Of a DNA stretch of 64,000 nt, positions 41,969-53,122 are shown in pieces. Location: NCBI GenBank assembly GCA_020466095.1, contig CM035807.1, forward strand, positions 53,038,752 to 53,102,751, written 5' to 3'. How positions within the stretch are numbered: position 1 is the stretch's first letter; each line of letters starts with the position of its first letter. The notes under the pieces were generated by a model, which worked only from the letters and a program-made list of their open reading frames with translations, was not told the DNA's origin and searched no databases. This stretch comes from Chlorops oryzae. Taxonomy: Eukaryota > Arthropoda > Insecta > Diptera > Chloropidae. The translations under genes were made by a program, and so were the position numbers.

Positions 41969-42606
41969 TTATCCACAGCGTAAGCAGGGTATACTAGTTT
42001 TGTGCAAATCTTTTAACAGCCAGAACTAAGCTCCGTAGATATAGACATATATCTATATTCTTGATCAAGTTCAAAAACTGAATCGATTTAGACATGTCCG
42101 TCTGTCCGTCCGTCCGTCCGTGGTAGGATCGCCTCCGAAACGGCTGGACCAATCAAGTCAAAATTTGGGTCACAGGTATATCGAGATCCGAGTATGATCC
42201 TCAAATGGGAGACATCCGCCCACTGCAACGCCCACAAATGCAATTAATGTGTATGAAGTAAAATGCTTGTAACTTGCGAACCACTCAACACACTTCATTG
42301 ATATTTGCTGTACTGGTAAACTACGAAAAGGAACATATCCTGGAAACAATGGGCGCCGTCCTCCTTGAGCCACGCCTACAAATAATACCACCAATAAGGG
42401 TTTCTCGTAACTTGTGAAGTAAAAGGCGTAGAAGCTTCAAATTCGCAACATAGGTTGACCAAGGCGAATTAAAGATATAGGAAAAAGCTTATATGGCCCG
42501 CCCACTGCCACGCCCGCAAATGGCGAGGCAAAACATAGTGCGCCAATAATATCGGGACGCTGGGTTTTTAAAAGTCGGGCGTGACCGACTATAGCTTTCT
42601 TACTTG
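41969..42606 (-). mobile_element. DINE-1-type Helitron-like element, copy C
   Basis: - orientation: the start (CAAGTAAGAAAGCTATAGTCGG) is at the right end; the GTCC/GTCTG microsatellite is at 42096-42121; the 3' hairpin (TATACCCTGCTTACGCTG) is at the left. Inserted into the integrase gene of the SAP-gypsy element. Confidence 0.75.
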
Positions 42607-42860
42607 CTTTGATCTGCTTTTGTCAACGGGGCCGTAATGGTCAATGTGTATTGTTTCGAACGGTATTGAGCCTTTCGGTATATTATGCAGAAATCCGTCA
42701 TTTTTCCCATGTTGTGCTGAATAAATAATGCATTTCTTACAATTTTTATGTGCTTTAAAAGTTTTTCTCTAGCTTTTGGAAACCAATTACTTTTTTGGAT
42801 CAGCTCTAAAATTTTGTGTCTTAATTCATTATGGTATTTGTATAATATGTGGTTCTCCAT
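42607..42860 (-). pseudogene. SAP-gypsy integrase zinc-binding part
   Basis: Open frame with H-x-E-x-x-H spacing (YHNELRH) and WFPKAREKLLKHI, then a degraded CXXC, leading by frameshift to a HIDHYGPVDK-like stretch next to copy C. This is the HHCC domain and first catalytic Asp region of the same integrase. Confidence 0.7.
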
Positions 42861-42920
42861 TTCCGCAGGTACATGAAATAAAAGTGTTTCATTTCCTCGC
42901 TTCCTTTATGTTATGAAGAA

Positions 42921-43828
42921 ACAAGTAAGAAAGCTAAAGTCGGTCAAGCCCGACTTTGAAATACCCAGCGTCCCGACATTATGAGCGCACTATGTTTTGC
43001 TTCTCTATTTGTGGGCGTGGCAGTGGGAGGGCAACATAAATTATTTCCCTACACCTTTCATTCGCCTTGGTGAACCTATGTTGCGAATTTGAAGCTTCTA
43101 CGCCTTTTACTTCGGAAGTTACGAAAAATCTTCATTTGTGGGCGTGTCAGTGGGTGGGCCACATAAAATTTTTTCCTACACCTTTCATTCGTCTTGGTGA
43201 ACCTATGTTGCGAATTTGAAGCTTCTACGCCTTTTACTTCGGAAGTTACGAAAAATCTTCATTTGTGGGCGTGGCAGAGCGCGGGCTACATAAACTTTTA
43301 TTCCTACACCTTTCATTTGGCTTGGTCAACCTATGCTGCGAATTTGAAGCTTCTACGCCTTTTACTTCACAAGTTACGATAAGCCCTAATTTTTGGGCTT
43401 ATTTGTGGGCGTGGCTCGAGGAGGGCGGCGTCCATTTTTTGCCAGGAAATGTGCCTTTTCGTAGTTTACCAGCACACTAAATATCAATGGAATGTGTTGA
43501 GTGGTTCGCAAGTTAGAAGCATTTTACTGAAAACACAATAAATTCTTTTGTGGGCGAGGCAGTGGGCGGATGTCTCCCATTTTTACTTAGGATCATACTC
43601 GGACCCCGATATACATGTGTGCCAAATTTCGACTTCATTGGTTCAGCCGTTTCGGAGGAGATCCGACCACGGACGGACGGACGGACGGACAGACGGACAT
43701 GTCTAAATCGATTCAGTTTTTGATCCTGATCATTTCTATATATATTTTTCTATATCTCCGGTGCTTAATTCTCCCTGTTACAAGATTTGCACAAAACTAA
43801 TATACCCCGCTTACGCTGGGTATAAAAG
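42921..43828 (+). mobile_element. DINE-1-type Helitron-like element, copy D
   Basis: Starts ACAAGTAAGAAAGCTAAAGTCGG and has three near-identical stretches of 'ttcgccttggtgaacctatgttgcgaatttgaagc' type spaced by about 120 bp (43060-43370). The GGAC microsatellite is at 43671-43699, and it ends in the hairpin ATACCCCGCTTACGCTGGGTAT. Opposite orientation to copy C. Confidence 0.8.
43060..43385 (+). repeat. Tandem repeat within DINE-1 copy D
   Basis: Three units of about 120 bp, each containing 'acacctttcattcg', 'gaatttgaagcttctacgcc' and 'cttcatttgtgggcgtg'. Confidence 0.8.
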
Positions 43829-44291
43829 TAAACTCGCTGCCCAGTGGCGACGAAAACAAAACCAACCTACTGAACAAAATATGCCGAAGCGGCAGTAAGT
43901 CATGGTCACGACGTTGGGCTTTTGACTTCCCTTAAATTTGCTGAAACTGGTGAAGTTGTTTAAATACTTTCATTTAATTTAATTTTGGCAATTTTGCATT
44001 TATTTAATTTCCAAATTTCTGTGATCTGGCACTTTTAGTTTAAACCAATTTTGTATTGATAAACAAATTATTAGTATATAAGAAATCAATTTTAATGAAG
44101 AATTCTGTGGCTTTTCACAATCAAAACTGTAAAGTCACTTCAATCGGAATTTCTTGTTGTAATATCAGAAATTTGTACAACGCATACCGCAAGTTTTATT
44201 CAGGTCTAAACCGAATCAAAACACCAAACGCAGTTCTAATCACTATAAATGATACCATTCCTCATTTCATATTCCTTATGTTCTGATGTTT
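43829..44291. other. SAP-gypsy remnant, no clear motif
   Basis: Between copy D and the RNase H fragment. No recognisable coding left. Confidence 0.4.
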
Positions 44292-44795
44292 TTAGTTGTT
44301 TCGTAATGCTTGTAACGTTTTATCCCAATCTTGGCATATGATTAAGTTATCTTCAAAAGTGTTTGAATCTATCCTTAGAATATTTGTGTTCCTACTGAAT
44401 GCGTCCACATGTTGCATTCTGTTTCCTGTTCGGTCTTCTAATACATAATCGTAATTTTGCAATTCTAATGCCCACCGGGAACTCTTAGGGTGCAATTCTT
44501 TTTTGTTAAGTGTCATCGTTAGAGAATTGCAGTCTGTTACAATTTTGAACGTTATACCTTGTAAATATACTCCAAATCTTTTCAATGCATATATTATTGC
44601 TAATGTTTCCAGTTCTAAATTGTGATATATTGATTCACTGTCACTCGTTCGTTTTGAAAAATAAAATATTGGGTGCTGCCTCCCATCGTTTGTCTTTTGC
44701 AATAGAATTGCACCAAAACCTAGGGTGCTTGTGTCGCAATGGAACTCTGTGGGGTCATTAGGATTGTACTGGGGTAAAATCTTGGCTTCGAGCAA
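44292..44795 (-). pseudogene. SAP-gypsy RNase H domain
   Basis: FHCDTSTLGFGAIL at the start, with FYFSKRTSDSE and YALKRFGVYLQG, VTDCNSL and DALSRN-like text (DAFSRN); typical of Ty3/gypsy RNase H. The RT connects on the right after frameshifts. Confidence 0.85.
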
Positions 44796-44958
44796 TTTCT
44801 TCTTAAGTTTTTAATACAAATTAATTCTTCTTCCCCAAAACTAAAAACTTTATTTTTTTTATTAAATCGTGCAAGGGTTTTGCTACTATTGAAAAGTCTT
44901 TCATAAATCGTCTAAAGTATGAGCACAATCCCAAAAAACTTTGCACCTCATTTGTTTT

Positions 44959-45660
44959 TCATGGAATTGGAAAATTTTTTACTGCTTGCAACCCACTTTC
45001 GTCTGGTCTAATTTCTTTTCTTAAAATCATATATCCTAAGTAGTTAACTTTGGATTGGAAAAATTCGCATTTGTCCAATCTGAGTTCTAGATTCTTTAAA
45101 TCTAGGCGGGTAAATACTTCTTTAAACATTTCAATATGAATCTCAATATCTTTTGTTGCAATCATTATATCATCGAGATATATTATGACCTTATCCTCTT
45201 TAAACATATCGGTGAAAATTTTGTTGACGTATCTTTGGAAAACTGAAGGTGCATTACGAAGACCGAAAGGCATTCGCAATCATTCGTTTTGACCAATGGG
45301 TATTATAAACGAGGTATATTTTATTGAATATTCTTGCATATAGACGTGGAAAAATCCATTTTTCAAATCTAGCTTAGAAAAAATACTTTTCCGCGACAAT
45401 TAATTAATAAGGTCGTCAATAAGTGGAATAGGGTAGTTGCCTTTTATAGTGCTTTTGTTAAGTGTACGATAGTCCACGTACATTCTCAAATCTCCGGCTT
45501 TTTTGTTATCTAGAACTATTGGACAAACATATTCTGATTCGCTTGTTCGGATAAATCCTTATTCTAAATATACATCAATAAGGTTCTGCAATTTTTCCTT
45601 CTCTGCGTATGGGAGCCTTCTAGCTAATATATCAGGGCAAAAGTTATTGAAGTCTTGTTC
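44959..45660 (-). pseudogene. SAP-gypsy reverse transcriptase
   Basis: 45279-44959 is open and holds RMPFGLRNAPSVFQRYVN and IIYLDDIMIAT (YLDD) and NYLGYMI. Upstream fragments to about 45660 show the palm region with stops and frameshifts. Confidence 0.85.
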
Positions 45661-45720
45661 TTCTTGACAAGCATTTCGTAAGTTTTTATTTTTATCACTG
45701 TCATTGTCAGATCATTTTGT

Positions 45721-47588
45721 TTTTTTATTTTTTTTATTTATATTTATTTATTGAATCTTTCTGGGCTAAGAAACTTACAATATATATTCAAATCTTAGGT
45801 CTAAAATATTTTAACTTTTATATATGTGCAGTTGATTATCTACATAATATTTCCAAAATAAGTACATACATGATCAATTCAGATGATTTGATTAATTAAG
45901 ACGAAAAAATGATATTTTTTATGATATTTTTAAGGTATTAATTTTTTGTTTTTTGTTTCTGTTTTAATTATAATTTCTTATTATTATTTTTTTTTATAGT
46001 TATATATTAAATGTGGCTTAAAAGAGGCTTTCTTTTTAAACGAGATCTGGACGAGTAACGGTTCAAGGCTCTAGCTTCTGGATTAGTATGTTCGCTGAGC
46101 TTTGCAACATATTTTTGAACGTAGGTGCGTGCAACTTCATTTATGGTTGGAATGTTCAGATCCTTATGGTTATTAACCAAAGTATTTTGTTTTGGGCTCC
46201 CTAGATCTTATCCATTTTGGAGGAGCTAGCTGAGCTCCAAATCTCTATGCCATAAGTCCAAATCGGTTTAATGATGGAATTGTAAAGGAGGACTTAATTT
46301 TCTAAGCTTAACTTAGAGTTATTGTTTAATAACCAATATAGCCGCTTTACTTTCAAGTACATTTGGGTTTTCTTGGTACCAATATGCTTTGACCAAGTGA
46401 GACGCCTGTCGAGGTGGACTCCTAGGTACTTTATCTCATTTGATTGTGGAATGGTTACATTATTTATTTTTATTGGAGGGCATATTTTCCGTCTTAAAGA
46501 AAATGTGATATGAGCACATTTAGACCCGTTGATGTTTATTCTCCATTTTGAGAGCCAATTTTCAACTAGCGTTAAGTGTTGAGAGAGATATTCTGAAGCC
46601 ATTATGTGATCAGTGTGAGAACAAAGTATCACGGTGTCATCAGCAAAAGTTGAAACTACACTAGTTGGAAGCAGAGGAAATTCCGAAGTATAAATTAGAT
46701 TAAAAAAATGGCCCGAGAACACTTTCTTGAGAAACGCCAGCATTTATTGAAAAACATCGTGAAATAAATGAGTTGAATTTCATTTTGAACTTTTGACTTG
46801 TTAAATAAAACTGTAGTATCTTAAAAACTTTTGACAAAATTCGAAGCAAACTTATTGGTCGATAACTCGAGGCCAATGTTGGGTCTTTTCCTCGTTTAAG
46901 AATCATTTTTATTAATAATGTTTTCCACTGTTAAGGGTAGTATCCCATTGCAAAAATGCTGTTGAATATCACCACCACAAACATAATAGCGTTGCTAGGT
47001 ACACACTTCATCATTTTTCCCATTATACCATCATATCCCGGTGCTTTCTTGACGTCTATATTTTTAACAGCAATATCCTCGACCTTTTCGAAGCTCGTTT
47101 GAAAAGGATTTTTCACTGAGTTTGATATGAAAATGGAGGGATTGAATCCACTCTTTTGCGGATTGGGGTTGAACACATTCTCTAGATGGTGTGCTAAAAC
47201 TGTGCCTTTTTTTTCATCACTCCTGGCCCAGGAGCCGTTCCGTTTTCTGATTGGTGTATTGCTGGTTATTGGGGCTTTAAACTTTTTTGCAACTTTCCAC
47301 AGAGAATAATTACTTTCTTTATTTGGGCCGACGTTTTCTAGATATTTTTATACTTCATTATTTTTTTCCTGTGTAAGAGCATTTCTTAGTAGCTTAGTTG
47401 CTTGTCTAAATTTGTATTTCGATTCAGGAGAGCGTGTGTGTTGCCACTCGCGTCTTGCTTGTCTTTTGGTTCGGATAAGAAGGTCTATGTCAGATTGGAA
47501 AGTAACTGTTGAATTTGAGGTTGATTTCGTTTTGGTTGCCAAATCTAATGCCGTATAGATAGAATTGTTAAATGTTTCTGCAGTAGCA
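45721..47588 (-). mobile_element. Jockey-like non-LTR element inserted in SAP-gypsy
   Basis: Flanked by the 14-bp duplication TCAGATCATTTTGT (45707-45720 and 47589-47602). The T-rich left end (45718-45740) is the poly(A) tail side, so it reads on the - strand. It is 5'-truncated. Confidence 0.9.
46294..47542 (-). pseudogene. Jockey-type RT, broken
   Basis: Fragments in several frames: a linker (47348-47542), KKAPGYDGI (46931-47176), YRPISLLRILSKVF (46700-46906), and the RT core with STFADDTVIL (FADD) and IKYLGVHLDRRLTW (46294-46743). Stops and frameshifts make it non-functional. It is a different subfamily from copies A and B. Confidence 0.85.
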
Positions 47589-47633
47589 TCAGATCATTTT
47601 GTATCAAAATAAAAGTTTTTTTACGCTATCTTT

Positions 47634-48457
47634 CTATTGACTATAATTTTGTAATTCTTCGTTTTTGGCACAATCATTTTTGGACAATTTTTCAGTAAAA
47701 CGATTTTTTGAGTTATCAAATTTTTGAAAATCATTTGATTTACAATTACTTTTCGACAAAATTTCAATAAAACAAAACTTACTTTTTTCTTGAAAATCAC
47801 TTTCTGTTTTGTTTTTATCTGATTTTGCAAAATTCAACGGAAGTTTATGTAAAACGATTTTCGAAAAGAGATTACTTCTTATTTCAAATTCACAAACTTT
47901 CATAAAAGCCCTTCCCAAGACTGCATCATAAATAATCGAGCTGTCTGCCACCAAAAGCGTGTTGAAATAATATCGTTTGTTATTAATAATAACAAAACTT
48001 TTTATTTTACCAAAAAAATCCATTTTCTTTTATTTAATCCAAAATTACTCACATTCTCCAAGTCATAATGAAAATTCTGGAAATTCGGAAAACATTTTTT
48101 AAGTAGTGAAAACTTGACGAAGCTTACTGGGCTTCCCGAATCTATGATGCATTCTAGGAGTAAAATTTTATTTGACTCTTCACCATAATTAATGTAAAAA
48201 TTGCCTACATATTTATTAGGTGGTGGTTTGGAGGGAGTCTTTCTGTCTGGGCAGTTCAAAACCTGGTGCTTACGACCTCCACATCCGTAGAAGGTTCCAA
48301 ATTCTCTCTTGGTTTTACGGTATTCTGCGGCGTAGTGGCCCAACGAGTTACAATTTAAACATCTGGCTGACTTGCCCTTTGCATCGTTGCCCGTCTCGGT
48401 TGGAACATTCCATATGTTTTGTTGTCCACGTGATGGTGTTGGTGACTTCTTTGCCAA
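47634..48457 (-). pseudogene. SAP-gypsy nucleocapsid and protease
   Basis: 48457-48002 carries CLNCNSLGHYAAEYR, a knuckle with its last Cys changed, a second partial knuckle (CGGRKHQVLNC) and the protease IIDSGSPVSFV. 48023-47634 continues the protease with LGRAFM. The junction is a frameshift near 48010-48050. Confidence 0.75.
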
Positions 48458-48489
48458 CGATATTTTTAAAAACGCTGGTTACAGGTGTG

Positions 48490-49182
48490 CAGTCATAGAA
48501 TAACATTGCATGTGTGCTTATGTTCGCATCTGTTCATCAGGGATCGCTTCTTTAATGTTATCGATCAACTCCTCGTCATCGATTTGAATTTTAAATGCTA
48601 GCAACATTTTATCCTGAAAGTATGTTGTGAAATCTTCTTTTGGCAGCCATTTACAAGCTTCGAATTTCTTCCGCAGCTTCAATTTATTTTCCTTATATTC
48701 GAATGCGTTGACTAATTTTTCAACAAGGTAGTTGACTGGCTGGAAGTTTTGTCTTGTTTGCTATCAATTTGGATGCGAGCGTCTTGGTGGCTATAATTTT
48801 AGTTGCACTCAGTCTGGACGAGCTCAATTAAATTGCTCTCAATTTGATTGCACTCAATTTTGTTGCTCTCAATTTGTGGTTGCTGTTGCTCTAACGGCAA
48901 AAAGCCGTTTTGTAAGTCGCTTCTCTGAACGTTGATGTTGTTGGATTTGCCATCTTGTATGTCGCTTCTTTGACTGTTGGTGTTGTTGTAATCGCCTTCT
49001 TGGATCGTTGGAACTTCATCACTTTGAAAATTTTGTGGGAGAAGTCCTCGCAATTCCAGTGGAATTTCGTTTAAGCGCGCCAGTAAAGCAGTCTTCACTC
49101 CACTTGTTGGTAAATTCAACTGCCGGAGCCACATTTTCAGGAGAAGCACCGTCAGTTCCCTGGCGTCGACCGAGTTTTCCAT
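48490..49182 (-). pseudogene. SAP-gypsy gag N-terminal and capsid part
   Basis: The ATG at 49182 starts a frame with a SAP-like motif near residues 10-38 (LKMWLRQLNLP, ALLARLNEIP), then an Asn/Gln-rich repeat section (IESN/IECN), ending at 48799. A second frame (about 48500-48740) shows a capsid-like stretch with KWLPKEDFTTYF. SAP motifs usually bind DNA. Frame-broken. Confidence 0.7.
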
Positions 49183-49313
49183 CTTACACGAATTTCTCTG
49201 CTACTTCTTTTTATTCAAGTTTTACGATACTACGATTTTAAACGAGAGTTCGAGAAGCAATATTTTCGATTATATTAAAAATATTCGCTTCAAATATCCA
49301 ACTTCTGAGAAAT

Positions 49314-49559
49314 TGTGGTAGATCTCTCTTCTACGCACTCAGAATAAAAACAACCGATCCGTCCGACTTCTCGATAATCAATGTCTTTATTTTCTTCACA
49401 CGCAACATCTTTGACTGAAAACTAGTTAACGAGCTTAAGTATGAATGCGACAGCCATAGTTTCGTGTGAGTTTGATAGTCGTATATCTAAAACTAGTTCT
49501 CTGAATGAGTTGTCATGCTTTAAAATTAGTTATGTTGTAAGGGCTAGATGTTACTGACA
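49314..49559 (-). repeat. 5' LTR of SAP-gypsy element
   Basis: 246 bp, ends TG...CA in the - orientation. Immediately left on the - strand is TTCTCAGAAGTTGGAT, which resembles a decayed tRNA-Leu primer-binding site. Confidence 0.85.
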
Positions 49560-49699
49560 AATAACTTAGAGACAAAAAAGTGCTCTTGAAATTATTAAGA
49601 TTATTTTCTCAATTAAAATTTCAAACTATTGCGTTAGAGATACGATTTCTAACTAGCTTATAAAAAATTGTTTACCATATTGCTGTCATTATTGCACAT

Positions 49700-50803
49700 A
49701 TATTCAACCTTTTTTTTTTAACAATTCATTTTATTTATTGGATCACTCATTTAGGATAGGAGTCTATCAATAATTTTTTTTAAATCTTACGCCTAAAGTT
49801 ACACAATTACATATCACAGAGCATATTCAGATTTAAAGAATCATTTATGAGATGTAATTTTTTGATAATTACGTACCTTTTCGCTGGAGCTAGGCTTTTA
49901 TGATGTGTGTGTAGGAGCACATGTAATTGAGAACGGTGTTGGAGAGCATAATATAAAGCTCAGTAAGGTGGTTATGCAGTGGATTACCCGGGAGGATGTA
50001 GATTTTTAGATTTTATAGCTAGGAAAGCTGATGTTTTTGGAAGTGCATGGATTGCACTCCGAAAACCGCGTCGGCAATCAGCTAGTAAAGCTGTGTTGTT
50101 GAATGTGCATGCATTGCAGTTTATAAAAATTATTTTCTTTGATTTTGGCGAATTCCGTTTTCAGCATTTCTACGTTGAGCTCTCTATGTATTCCTTCATT
50201 TGTAACAAACCATGGGGCTCCCGTAATTGTCCTTAGGATTTTGGATTGTGCTCTCTGTAGAATGTCTATATTCGAAGCGCTTGCATGTCCATACAATTGC
50301 AAACCATATGTCCATATTGGTTTAATAACTTGCTTGTACAGAAGGGCTTTATAATCTAGTTTTAAATCAGAGCGATTATTTATGAGCCAGTGTAAGCTGC
50401 TTGTTTTCAGCTTCATTTGGGTTATCTTGTTCTCGATGTGCTTACGCTATATCAATCTTTTATCTAAGTGAAATCCGAGGTAAGTAACTTCTTCACATTG
50501 AGGGGTGCGTGTGATATTTTGGAAAATGTCCGGCAAAGCTTTCCTGTTTAGCGTGAAAGTGATATGTCGGCATTTGAGCTCGTTTATTTGGATTCGCCAT
50601 TTAGTAAGCCAGTCTTGGATTTCGCGGAGATGATTTTGGAGCTTAGAAGTTGCAACACAAATATCCTTGTGACGGCTTAGTATCGCTGTGTCGTCAGCAA
50701 ATGTCGAAAGTGATACTCGATCGCTATTAGGAATATTTGCTGTGTACAAAAGATAGAGAATAAGCCCAAAACCACTTCCTTGAGGAACCCCTTGCACGAG
50801 TTT
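49700..50803 (-). mobile_element. Jockey-like non-LTR fragment C
   Basis: The T-rich left side (49709-49718) probably marks the poly(A) end. The 5' end is cut at about 50803 by the half-hairpin repeat. Confidence 0.75.
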
Positions 50804-50833
50804 TTGGCAGGACAATACAAGAGAAGACAACAA
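50078..50833 (-). pseudogene. Jockey-type RT fragment
   Basis: GVPQGSGFG then STFADDTAIL (FADD), IQINELKCRHITF, TYLGFHLDKRL, then after a frameshift the thumb-like region with LYKQVIKPIWTYGLQLYG. Ends in the 3' part. A relic. Confidence 0.85.
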
Positions 50834-51374
50834 TGTTATTGTAATTTGCGAGTTTTAATATTTGATTTGTTTCAATTCGACTAGAGTATTTTACTTTGTT
50901 ATTGATAAATTTTTTCTTATCTTTTTCTATCTTCTGATTTTTCCTACTTTAAAGCTCTTGTTCCACAACTTTTTACTTATATTACATATTATAGATTCTG
51001 GCATTGAACACCGCTTTTTTTGTAGTAATAATGCCAGTACTACTCATTCTTATTCTTATTATATGAAGTTCTTTATAACATAAATTCAAATTTAAGTTTA
51101 TTTTTATAAGGAATGAAGAAATAATAAAGAATAATAATAATAATCTAAACTTGTACCAAAAAAAATTTTTTTGAGTCCCGGCCCGGCACGAACACAAATC
51201 GAGCACTTCGAAAAAGCCCGGGCCCGCACGAAAATATATGAGTTAAAGCCCGGCCCGCACAGTGGTCCGAAACACCAATCTAGATGGAAAAAAGTCATAA
51301 CTTGCTTTTTCGAAGGCGTATCAAAATGAAAGTTTTCATGCGTAAAATTCATATCTTTACATACGTCCACACCA
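50804..51374. repeat. Half hairpin plus GC-rich repeat, copy 1
   Basis: Matches 63050-63722. 50804-50925 is the right half of the hairpin element; 50926-51374 continues as in the other copy, including alternating 'cccggcccg' blocks (51177-51260). About 100 bp present in the other copy are missing at 50923. Confidence 0.75.
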
Positions 51375-51499
51375 AAAATGGGAATCGGCCAAATGGGAGT
51401 CTTATAAGTCAACTTACAAATACTCATACTTTTTATAATATGTAATGTTATGATTTATTTAGCAATATGATATGTATAAAACTACTATTAGGGAAGGGA

Positions 51500-51830
51500 A
51501 CAAGAGTGTAAGCAGAAATCGGCAATTAATCTTAGCCTGTTTCATTTTCGGAATCGGTTTGCGGCTCGGAAGCGAAAGCGGCAGACACATCCGCAAGCAA
51601 TGATAGAACGTCTTCAGAAAAATGCTCTACATTCCGATCACGCAGAGAAGGCTTGCTTGATGAAGATGATATTAGAGGATCCTACGATAAAAGGAATTGG
51701 TGAAAGATATCATACACTGTTTTCTCTCGGGACATTTTACGTGTGTGATGCTCTCGTGTATTCCTTAAATCTTTGTTTCGACACCCAAGGGCTTTTCGGA
51801 CAACATTCCAATGGGTAATGCAGCATATTA
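51500..51830 (-). pseudogene. Transib/RAG1-like transposase relic, C-terminal part
   Basis: On the - strand the text continues the relic on the far side of the mariner: LPIGMLSE, then SITRKMSREKTVYDIFH and LLSSDPLIS. Stops are present. See the entry at 53123. Confidence 0.5.
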
Positions 51831-51832
51831 TA

Positions 51833-53120
51833 TTAGGTGTAGTAAAAAGAAATCCATTATTTTTGCATTAAATTGAGGGCTTTATTTAAGATAGTTAGAA
51901 TGACCCGATTTAGGTCAAATATGCGCCGTTTTGTTCGATAACTTGTTGCCATTTTAAAGGTAATTTCATTATGCCTCTCTCATAGAAGCCCTCGTTCCTA
52001 TTAGCAAAAAATTGAGACAGTCGAATTTCAGAAGCCTCTCTTGAAGCGAATGTTTCACCAGCAAAATTGTTCGCCATGGACAGGAACAGATGGTAATCAC
52101 TTGGTGCCAGGTCCGGACTATAAGGTGGATGCAGAAGAACCTCCCAACCAAACTCCCGGAGCTTCTGGCGAGTCACTCTCGATGTGTGTGGCCTGGCGTT
52201 GTCTTGATGGAACACAATTCCTCTCCTATTGGCCAAAGCTGGCCGCTTATGGGCGATTGCTTCCTTCAGACGGTCCAATTGTTGACAGTAGAGTTCCGAG
52301 TTAAGAGTTTTGCCGTATGGGAGCAGCTCATAGTAGATAATTCCCTGCCAATCCCACCAAACACACAGCAAAACCTTCCTGGCCGTCAATCTTGGCTTGG
52401 CCACCGTTTCCGCCGGTTCACCGTGTTTCGACCACGACCGTTTTCGCTTGACGTTGTCGTAAGTGACCCACTTTTCATCACCAGGCACCAACCGCTTCAG
52501 AAATGGGTCGATTTTGTTGCGGTTCAGCAGCGATTCGCAGATGGAAATTCGGTCTATGAGGTTTTTTTGCGTTAATTCGTGTGGCACCCATACATCGAGC
52601 TTCTTTGTGTATCCAGCCTTATTCAAATGGTTCCAAACGGTTTTTTGTGCAATCTTTAGCTCTTTTGCAATCGAAACAGTGCTAACATGACGGTCGGACT
52701 CGATAATTTCCATGATTTTATCGACATTTTCGACAATTGGCCTTCCAGTGCGTGGTGCATCCTTGACATCGAAGTTACCGGAACGGAATCGACGAAACCA
52801 AAATTGCGCATGATTGGCTGTTACAGTATCAGGTCCATAAACGCTATTCACATTTTCAGCCGCCTGGCTTGCGTTTTCTCCCTTATCGAAGAAAAACTGT
52901 AAAATGTAGCGAATTTTCTCTTTGCTGATGTCCATCTTTGACAAGCTCTCAAACAAAACTGAATCAATCAATCAAAAAAGTGTCAAAAAAGCTTTTTTAG
53001 TAGGAACTGTCATCTTTCTAATGCCCCCTAGCGGAACACGATCGGACTTATACAACGCGAGATGCAGATAAATAACGCCATCTATTGGAAAAATAATGGA
53101 TTTCTTTTTACTACACCTAA
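51833..53120 (-). mobile_element. Mariner element, copy 2, intact
   Basis: 1288 bp, TA on both sides (51831-51832, 53121-53122), terminal inverted repeats as in copy 1. It interrupts a Transib-like relic. Confidence 0.97.
51910..52935 (-). CDS. Mariner transposase
   Basis: 341 codons from the ATG at 52935. An upstream in-frame TTG could add 12 residues but ATG fits mariner length (about 345). N-terminal helix-turn-helix regions, WVPHEL at 116-121, catalytic Asp at 153 (GDEKW), 245 (HQDN) and 280 (YSPDLAPSD): 34 residues separate the last two, the DD34D signature of mariner. No frameshift or stop. One odd residue is Pro at 151, where copy 1 has Thr. Cut-and-paste transposase acting at TA. No competing defect is visible, so it may be functional. 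Confidence 0.97.
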   Translation of the reverse strand: MDISKEKIRYILQFFFDKGENASQAAENVNSVYGPDTVTANHAQFWFRRFRSGNFDVKDAPRTGRPIVENVDKIMEIIESDRHVSTVSIAKELKIAQKTVWNHLNKAGYTKKLDVWVPHELTQKNLIDRISICESLLNRNKIDPFLKRLVPGDEKWVTYDNVKRKRSWSKHGEPAETVAKPRLTARKVLLCVWWDWQGIIYYELLPYGKTLNSELYCQQLDRLKEAIAHKRPALANRRGIVFHQDNARPHTSRVTRQKLREFGWEVLLHPPYSPDLAPSDYHLFLSMANNFAGETFASREASEIRLSQFFANRNEGFYERGIMKLPLKWQQVIEQNGAYLT

Positions 53121-53122
53121 TA

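Larger units (their letters stand above)
40789..49559 (-). mobile_element. Older gypsy-class element with SAP-type gag, broken by later insertions
   Basis: LTRs at 40789-41035 and 49314-49559. From right to left: gag N-terminus with a SAP-like motif, capsid, knuckles, protease, RT, RNase H, integrase. Every gene carries frameshifts. A jockey (45721-47588) and two DINE-1 copies (41969-42606, 42921-43828) have inserted. LTR divergence of roughly a tenth marks an old insertion. No clean target duplication. Confidence 0.85.
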
